Assembly: GCF_000814325.1 (NCBI RefSeq)
Contig: NZ_JPHF01000003.1
Coordinates: 1 to 64,000 of the forward strand
Length of the DNA stretch: 64,000 nt
DNA from: Flavihumibacter sp. ZG627
GTDB lineage: Bacteria > Bacteroidota > Bacteroidia > Chitinophagales > Chitinophagaceae
Direction of reading: 5' to 3'
Position numbers and translations under genes: made by a program
Notes under the pieces: generated by a model
Told to the model about the DNA's origin: nothing
Seen by the model: the letters and a program-made list of their open reading frames with translations, nothing else
The model's database searches: none
In this document: positions 58,991 to 64,000 of the stretch, piece after piece
How the letters are laid out: each line of letters starts with the position of its first letter
Position numbering within the stretch: the stretch's first letter is position 1

Positions 58991-61884
58991 GAGAAGAGGT
59001 AGGCGAGATCTTCTTCGGTTAGTTGTTTGATGAAACCTTCTTCTTCTGTAACGAGTGCATTTGACAAGCTGCGTTTGCGTTGCTGGAGGGCCACGATCTT
59101 TTCTTCGATGCTGTCTTTACAGATCATCTGGTAGGCGAATACATTTTTTGTTTGCCCTATCCGGTATGCACGGTCAACGGCCTGCTGCTCCACTGCGGTG
59201 TTCCACCAGGGGTCCACGAGGAAAACATAATCGGCCGCCGTAAGTGTGAGTCCGGTATTGCCGGCTTTGAGGCTGATCAGGAAAATATTGACCTCATTGC
59301 CTTCTTCCTGGAATTGGGCTACGAGATCACTGCGTTTTGCCGGCGGCGTGTCTCCATCAAAATGATAATATGAAAGGCCGGCTTTGCGGCAGGCATCACC
59401 AATAAGGTGGAGCATCCCTTTGAACTGGGAAAACACCAGCACTTTATTTGACCGGAGATTAGACTGCAGTTCATCGATCAGCAGATCCAGTTTCACCGAG
59501 CTTAATTGTGAACTACCTGGCTCATCCTTGAGCAGGTGTGGGGATGCGCATATCTGCCGAAGTTTTTGCATACCCTGAAGGATCGACAACTTGCTTTTAC
59601 CAAGCCCTTCAGATTTGATATTCAGGAATATGCTATCGCGTATCTGTGAACATGTTTCTTCATATAAAGCTTTCTGGTCGGGCCCCATGGTACACCATAG
59701 AACTGATTCTGTTTTGGGAGGCAGATCAGTTGCCACCTGCTGTTTGGTGCGGCGTAGAATAAATGGTGCGGTGATCTGCTGCAGGGCCCTGATCTTTTCT
59801 TCGTCGTGGTCTCTGTCGATAGGATGCGCATATTCCTTCCGGAAGAAATCCTGTGCGCCAAAAAGTGTGGGCACCAGGAAATGCAACTGTGCATAGAGAT
59901 CGAAGGTGTTGTTCATCACCGGTGTACCGCTCAGTGCAATGCGGGCGGCAGCAGGTAGCTGGTAAACAGCTCGTGTAACCTGCGCCGTTGGGTTCTTGAT
60001 GGTATGGCTTTCATCCAGAACCACGGTATCCCACTGGATGGCAGAAAAACGTTCACTGTCGGACCTAAGCGTGCCATAGGAAGTGATCATGACCTTTGCG
60101 CCGCTTTCAAAAAACACATCGAGGCTGCGGCTGCCCCCATGGTATATGTAGGAACTTAATTCAGGGGCAAATTTTTCTAGCTCGAGGCGCCAGTTGTGAA
60201 GCAGGGTTGCGGGACAAACGATGAGTGAAACCGTTCCGGGCTTGGCGGGCGGGTTCAAGGCTGCGCGCCAGGCCAAGAAGCAGATTGTCTGCAGTGTTTT
60301 TCCCAGTCCCATATCATCGGCCAGGCAGGCGCCGGCGCCGATCTCCGAGAGCAGGCAGATCCATTCAAATCCCTTCTGCTGGTAAGGCCGTAAGGATGCC
60401 CGGATAATTGCCGGCAGCGTGTACACATTATCGTTGGACTGCTGCCATTGCCGCCATTTCTTCCACCAGGCTTCAGGAATTGCTTTCTGCGCCAGGTTCG
60501 AGTTGTTGTCATCAACAGCATCATTAAGGGGGTTGCCAATTCCCAACACGATCCATTGCGGCACCACCAGTTCATTGCGGTTTATCTTTCCATGTTTGAT
60601 AATGGTGCTGTATCGTTTCATCCATTCGTCGTCGAGAACGCCAATAGAATGGTCCTTCAGGAGCAGGCTCTTAACGCCCGACAGAAGTAGCTTCTGGAGT
60701 TCAGCCAGCGGAACTTCTTCCTTTCCAAACCTGACCTTCATTTCAAGATGAAGGGTTGTTCCAACAGTACTGCTTATGCGAATATCCGTTTCTACTGCAA
60801 AAGGGGAATAGCGGAAGTGGCGGAGCAGTTCCATTCCCAATAAGGTCACGTCCTCTTCGAGGAGTTTATGATAGACTTTGAGGAACCAATGTTTTTTCTT
60901 TGCCTCGGCGAAGGGCAGGTTAAAAACACCGTTGAGCTGTCGACTGAAATTAGGATGCAGGGCCTGGATGCTATCGTGGAATGCCTGTTCTTTTTCGCGG
61001 TTCCGCATCACCACATATACATCACCGCTACGGGTGAATTCTTCACTGTGCTGCCATGGACCCTCCACCCAGAAACCTTCATAGTTCCAGCGGGGCGTAA
61101 GCATGAGGAAGCTGCCGCTGATCTCGCTGAGGTAGATCGCGTTGACTGGTGCCGTCTCTACAAGGTGTTTGTTGAGAAGCGATCCCATCTCAATGCTATA
61201 GTCGGACTGTAATCTTTTCAAGACATGTTCGGAAAAGGAGGCCGTATCTTCTGCATATAGGGATGGGTCATTGGCAGCAAGCCATTGCAGGGTCTGGTAA
61301 TCCTGCATGGAAAGGAGATAGTATGTTTTCTCTTTAAGGATGAAAAAATATTCGCGTGAAAAATCTTCGAGGCTAAGTGTTTCTTCGCCGATCGTAATTA
61401 TGGTGTGCAGCGAAAGGCGGTCATCGCTATCACGGTCAACCCTAAACGAAAGCTGTGGTTTCAGGGTAGATAAAGAACAGGAAACGATTAGTGGGTTGCC
61501 AGTATCGGGATTGATGATCTGGTGATAATATTTAAGTGGCTCCGCTGATGAAAGCAGCACCGAAAAAAGCTGGTGAACATGCCTGATAAAGGTTCGTTCA
61601 ATATAGGCTGTCAGCGACATGCCTGCTTTTTGCCGGGCATGGGTACGTGTATACTCCTGGATGGTTTGTTTCAGGGATTCATCACCGAGGGCAATTAGTG
61701 CATCGCGGAGGGCTGAGGGTAAGGCCGTAAAATGCTTTTGTACTACCTGTTTATCAAGGCCTTCTTTGGCATAATCGGACCCGCGAACAGTGCGTGTAAT
61801 ATGGAAAGCTTCCAGGGGCGACCATCGGTTCCGCAGCCGTTGGGGCTTCAGGAATAGTGCTGTTCTGGTATCCGGTTTTGACAT
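58987..61884 (-). CDS. SNF2-family DEAD/DEAH-box helicase
   Basis: 965 aa from ATG 61884 (MSKPDTRTALF). The frame stays open to 62055, but that part translates a purine-rich repeat into Ser/His/Pro low complexity and is not expected to be coding. The N-terminal 500 residues are a variable region. The SNF2 motor follows: CLADDMGLGKTLQTICFLAW (Walker A near 525), TVVLDESHTIKN (near 622), ALSGTPVMNNTFDLYAQLHF, then the helicase C domain with FSQFKGMLHLIGDACRKAG, ISLKAGNTGLTLTAADYVF and DRAYRIGQTKNVFAYQMI. It probably remodels protein-DNA or RNA polymerase complexes like RapA-type enzymes. Confidence 0.93.
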   Translation of the reverse strand: MSKPDTRTALFLKPQRLRNRWSPLEAFHITRTVRGSDYAKEGLDKQVVQKHFTALPSALRDALIALGDESLKQTIQEYTRTHARQKAGMSLTAYIERTFIRHVHQLFSVLLSSAEPLKYYHQIINPDTGNPLIVSCSLSTLKPQLSFRVDRDSDDRLSLHTIITIGEETLSLEDFSREYFFILKEKTYYLLSMQDYQTLQWLAANDPSLYAEDTASFSEHVLKRLQSDYSIEMGSLLNKHLVETAPVNAIYLSEISGSFLMLTPRWNYEGFWVEGPWQHSEEFTRSGDVYVVMRNREKEQAFHDSIQALHPNFSRQLNGVFNLPFAEAKKKHWFLKVYHKLLEEDVTLLGMELLRHFRYSPFAVETDIRISSTVGTTLHLEMKVRFGKEEVPLAELQKLLLSGVKSLLLKDHSIGVLDDEWMKRYSTIIKHGKINRNELVVPQWIVLGIGNPLNDAVDDNNSNLAQKAIPEAWWKKWRQWQQSNDNVYTLPAIIRASLRPYQQKGFEWICLLSEIGAGACLADDMGLGKTLQTICFLAWRAALNPPAKPGTVSLIVCPATLLHNWRLELEKFAPELSSYIYHGGSRSLDVFFESGAKVMITSYGTLRSDSERFSAIQWDTVVLDESHTIKNPTAQVTRAVYQLPAAARIALSGTPVMNNTFDLYAQLHFLVPTLFGAQDFFRKEYAHPIDRDHDEEKIRALQQITAPFILRRTKQQVATDLPPKTESVLWCTMGPDQKALYEETCSQIRDSIFLNIKSEGLGKSKLSILQGMQKLRQICASPHLLKDEPGSSQLSSVKLDLLIDELQSNLRSNKVLVFSQFKGMLHLIGDACRKAGLSYYHFDGDTPPAKRSDLVAQFQEEGNEVNIFLISLKAGNTGLTLTAADYVFLVDPWWNTAVEQQAVDRAYRIGQTKNVFAYQMICKDSIEEKIVALQQRKRSLSNALVTEEEGFIKQLTEEDLAYLFS

Positions 61885-61904
61885 AAGGAACGCGAAGGTA
61901 AGGG

Positions 61905-62030
61905 ATGTGGAGAGATGGAGGGAGGTGGAGAGATGGAGAGATGGAGGGATGGAGGGGAAGTGGAGAGATGGAGGGGTGGAGAGATGGAGTGGAGGGATGG
62001 AGGAATGGAGAGAACCAAGTTGTGGGGGGA
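61905..62030. repeat. Purine-rich minisatellite GGTGGAGAGATGGAG in a divergent promoter region
   Basis: About 125 bp of irregular units GTGGAGAGATGGAG, GGAGGGATGGAG and GGAGAGATGGAG, nearly all purine on the plus strand, between the divergent helicase (start 61884) and pirin (start 62045) genes. It occupies most of the space where both promoters should be. Confidence 0.8.
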
Positions 62031-62044
62031 ATTGTTTAAGGTTT

Positions 62045-62965
62045 ATGAGAAGCATTAAACAGATCCATCGGGCGGTTACATCGCCTATTGGTGACCTGAT
62101 AACTTTCCGGGCGCTGCCAACAGCCGCCGTCGATTACCTCGATCCATTTTTATTCCTCAATCATCATGGTCCGCAGGTGTATAAGCCCAATAACCGCGGA
62201 CTACCATTCGGTCCGCATCCGCACCGGGGCATGGAAACAGTAACGTTCATACTAGACGGTGATATCACCCATTATGATAGCGGGGGGCATGAGAGTGTTA
62301 TCAATGCTGGCGGGGTGCAGTGGATGACGGCGGGAAGGGGACTGATCCATGCAGAGGTATCATCCCGCGATTTCAAGCGCGATGGCGGTCCGCTGGAGAT
62401 TCTGCAGCTCTGGGTTAATCTTCCCGCGAAGCGGAAAATGACCAGTCCATGGTATGAAGGCAAACAAAAGGAGGAGATCCCCGAAGAGTTATATGATAAT
62501 GGAAAGGTGAGGATCCAGCTTGTGAGCGGACCGGTATTGGAACCTGAAACCTCCATGCCGGCACTCAAGGAAAATGTGGAGGTTCCGCTTCAGCCAGCCT
62601 TTGCCTCGCCCGGGGGTATCACCCTCCAAACATGGTGGATGAAGCCGGGCGGGAAGCTGGAGCTGGATGTTCCCGAAACGCATACTATATTCTTTTATGT
62701 AGTTCGTGGTGGGGTGAATGTGAATGGAGCCGAAGCGAGTGCCCGCCACCTGGTTGAATTCAATTACGGGGGGAGGGACCTGGTGGTTAGCAATCCTGAT
62801 GGGGAAACCGAGGCAGTTGTAATATTTGGTCACGCTGAGCCGCTGCATGAACCGGTTGTTTCGCAGGGTCCTTTTGTAATGAATACCGACGAGGAGATCA
62901 GGCAGGCATATCTTGATTACCAGGCCGGAGCCTTTGGCGATGTACCGCTTATTGATTCAGACTAA
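62045..62965 (+). CDS. Pirin-family bicupin
   Basis: 306 aa from ATG 62045 (MRSIKQIHRAV); the frame is open from 61790 but that part is repeat-derived. Pirin N-cupin: DPFLFLNHHGP, FGPHPHRGMETVTFILDGDI (metal ligands HPHRG and the later Glu/His), GDVQWM-like AGGVQWMTAGRGLIHAEV. The C-cupin is at about 185-285 (PEHT-like VPETHTIFFYVVRGGVNVNG). Pirins are iron-binding proteins with quercetinase-type or redox regulator roles. It is divergent from the SNF2 helicase and is followed 81 bp later by the aminotransferase. Confidence 0.95.
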   Translation: MRSIKQIHRAVTSPIGDLITFRALPTAAVDYLDPFLFLNHHGPQVYKPNNRGLPFGPHPHRGMETVTFILDGDITHYDSGGHESVINAGGVQWMTAGRGLIHAEVSSRDFKRDGGPLEILQLWVNLPAKRKMTSPWYEGKQKEEIPEELYDNGKVRIQLVSGPVLEPETSMPALKENVEVPLQPAFASPGGITLQTWWMKPGGKLELDVPETHTIFFYVVRGGVNVNGAEASARHLVEFNYGGRDLVVSNPDGETEAVVIFGHAEPLHEPVVSQGPFVMNTDEEIRQAYLDYQAGAFGDVPLIDSD

Positions 62966-63046
62966 CAGTTGTTTGTAAAATCTGGGTGGCGGCATATTTC
63001 TTCCGTTTTCTGTTCCTACCTTCGCAGCGCATAAAAAACGCCTGCA

Positions 63047-64000
63047 ATGAAACTTAGTTACCTGTCGGAGACCCTGATCGGCTCCGAGATCGTGAAGCTT
63101 GGTGGTGAGATCCGTGAGAAGATCCGCCTCGGAGAGAAGATCTTCAATTTTACCGTGGGAGATTTTGACCCGCAGGTTTTTCCTATTCCCAAGGCCCTGG
63201 AAGACGAGATCGTGGAAGCATACCGTGCTCATCTCACCAACTACCCTGCCGCCGAAGGCAACCTCGACCTGAGGGAGGCCATCGCCCAATTCACAAAAGA
63301 AAGAGAGGGACTTGATTATACGCCGGCAGAATACTTGGTGGCAGCGGGTGGAAGGCCGTTGATCTATGCGCTTTTCAGGGCAATCCTCGACCAGGGCGAT
63401 AAAGTAGTTTATGCGGTTCCATCCTGGAACAACAACCATTATACGCATTTCGTGGGAGCTGAGCATGTGGTGGTGGAAGCCGGACCTGAAAATAATTTTA
63501 TGCCTACGGCCGAATCTCTGGCGCCGCTCCTTAAGGGTGCCAGCCTGCTGGCGCTCTGCTCGCCACAGAACCCTACAGGAACCGTTTTCAGCAAAGAAGA
63601 ACTGGAAAAGATCTGTGACCTGGTGCTGGCAGAAAATGCTTCCCGCAAGCCCGAAGAGAAAAAACTTTATGTGATGTATGACCAGATGTACTGGCATCTC
63701 ACTTATGGCGATATCCAACATTATAATCCAGTAGGTCTGCGCCCTCAAATGCGCGACTATACCATCTATATCGATGCCATTTCAAAGGTGTTCGCCGCAA
63801 CGGGAGTAAGGGTGGGATGGAGTTTCGGTCCCGCTACCGTCATCTCTATAATGAAGGCTATCCTGACCCATGTGGGTGCCTGGGCACCGATGGCGGAGCA
63901 AAAAGCCATGGCGAAATTCCTGGGAAGGTCTGCCGAGATCGACCAGTATCTTTCTCATTTCAAGGGGGAAGTGGAAGAGCGCCTGAGAAGGATCTTCGAT
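63047..64000 (+). CDS. PLP-dependent class I/II aminotransferase (3' end beyond window)
   Basis: 318 codons are visible from ATG 63047 with no stop before the window ends. Fold type I aminotransferase: LGEKIFNFTVGDFDPQVFPI, YPAAEGNLDLREAIAQF, VAAGGRPLIYALFRAILDQ, SPQNPTGTVFSKEEL (the Asn that binds PLP), YVMYDQMYWHLTYG (Asp/Tyr) and the aldimine Lys in YIDAISKVFAATGVRVGW. This resembles aspartate/aromatic aminotransferases. Upstream TACCTTCG (63018-63025) resembles a TAnnTTTG box. Confidence 0.93.
   Translation, partial: MKLSYLSETLIGSEIVKLGGEIREKIRLGEKIFNFTVGDFDPQVFPIPKALEDEIVEAYRAHLTNYPAAEGNLDLREAIAQFTKEREGLDYTPAEYLVAAGGRPLIYALFRAILDQGDKVVYAVPSWNNNHYTHFVGAEHVVVEAGPENNFMPTAESLAPLLKGASLLALCSPQNPTGTVFSKEELEKICDLVLAENASRKPEEKKLYVMYDQMYWHLTYGDIQHYNPVGLRPQMRDYTIYIDAISKVFAATGVRVGWSFGPATVISIMKAILTHVGAWAPMAEQKAMAKFLGRSAEIDQYLSHFKGEVEERLRRIFD

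Noticed and set aside
61790-62044. Extended N-terminus of the pirin protein
   Set aside because: It translates the same repeat and overlaps the helicase start; pirin homology begins at ATG 62045.
61884-62055. Extended N-terminus of the SNF2 helicase
   Set aside because: It translates the purine minisatellite into Ser/His/Pro repeats; ATG 61884 starts a normal protein sequence.

Overview
The window looks like a chromosomal segment of a Bacteroidota member, most probably family Chitinophagaceae. Supporting signs are many lipoproteins with a short lipobox (LISSC, LLTAC, SFFSC), a secreted protein with a type B C-terminal sorting domain of the type IX secretion system, an RteC-like regulator, WYL-domain regulators, LamG and CHRD lipoproteins, and promoter-like sequences of the TAnnTTTG type. 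No rRNA, tRNA or CRISPR array was recognised. The window begins inside a hicB-like antitoxin gene and ends inside an aminotransferase gene.

Layout. 0-6.6 kb: hicAB edge, rmuC, a TPR-like protein, a frameshifted ADP-ribosylglycohydrolase and its divergent WYL regulator. 6.7-19.3 kb: a visibly A+T-rich defence island, almost all on the minus strand: a membrane protein, type I restriction-modification (hsdM-hsdS-hsdR), SIR2-HerA and a PD-(D/E)XK nuclease. 19.4-22.3 kb: SNase-like nuclease, WYL regulator, VWA protein and a small unknown. 22.4-31.1 kb: LamG lipoproteins, a membrane-tethered propeller/winged-helix protein, an outer-membrane-like protein, a two-component system with two unknown companions, DUF3024 and CHRD proteins. 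31.2-34.6 kb: AbiEi-like antitoxin, AbiEii-like nucleotidyltransferase, methyltransferase, HD hydrolase. 34.8-41.9 kb: PAS-LuxR regulator, an operon of zinc metalloprotease, catalytically dead subtilisin and alpha/beta hydrolase, and the large T9SS cargo protein. 42-47.4 kb: Lrp regulator and EamA exporter, RteC-like protein, WYL regulator, phosphoribosyltransferase, lipase. 47.6-50.8 kb: small heat shock protein cassette, GNAT, thioredoxin, TetR. 51-57.4 kb: a complete tetR-tolC-MFP-RND efflux operon. 57.5-64 kb: cystathionine gamma-synthase-family enzyme, SNF2 helicase, pirin, aminotransferase.

Most notable signals. (1) A 17-bp direct-repeat motif (TTGCA-N6-TTGCA, consensus ATTGYAAATAGRTTGCA), set 10-11 bp before a TAnnTTTG-like box, occurs in the sense direction in front of rmuC, the ADP-ribosylglycohydrolase gene, a small unknown gene linked to a VWA protein, and an HD gene. 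One copy lies between a WYL regulator and its divergent neighbour, which suggests a small WYL-type regulon. (2) A perfectly symmetric array of six 8-bp half-sites with 12-bp period sits in front of the membrane-tethered winged-helix protein. (3) A lipoprotein subtilisin has lost Asp, His, Ser and the oxyanion Asn while keeping the fold, and is encoded next to an intact HExxHxxGxxH protease. (4) A 24-bp tandem repeat inside the ADP-ribosylglycohydrolase gene carries a 1-nt deletion that breaks the frame. (5) A composite restriction/SIR2-HerA/nuclease locus contains two related imperfect inverted-repeat elements. (6) A long palindrome family with 2-nt loops sits directly behind three stop codons.
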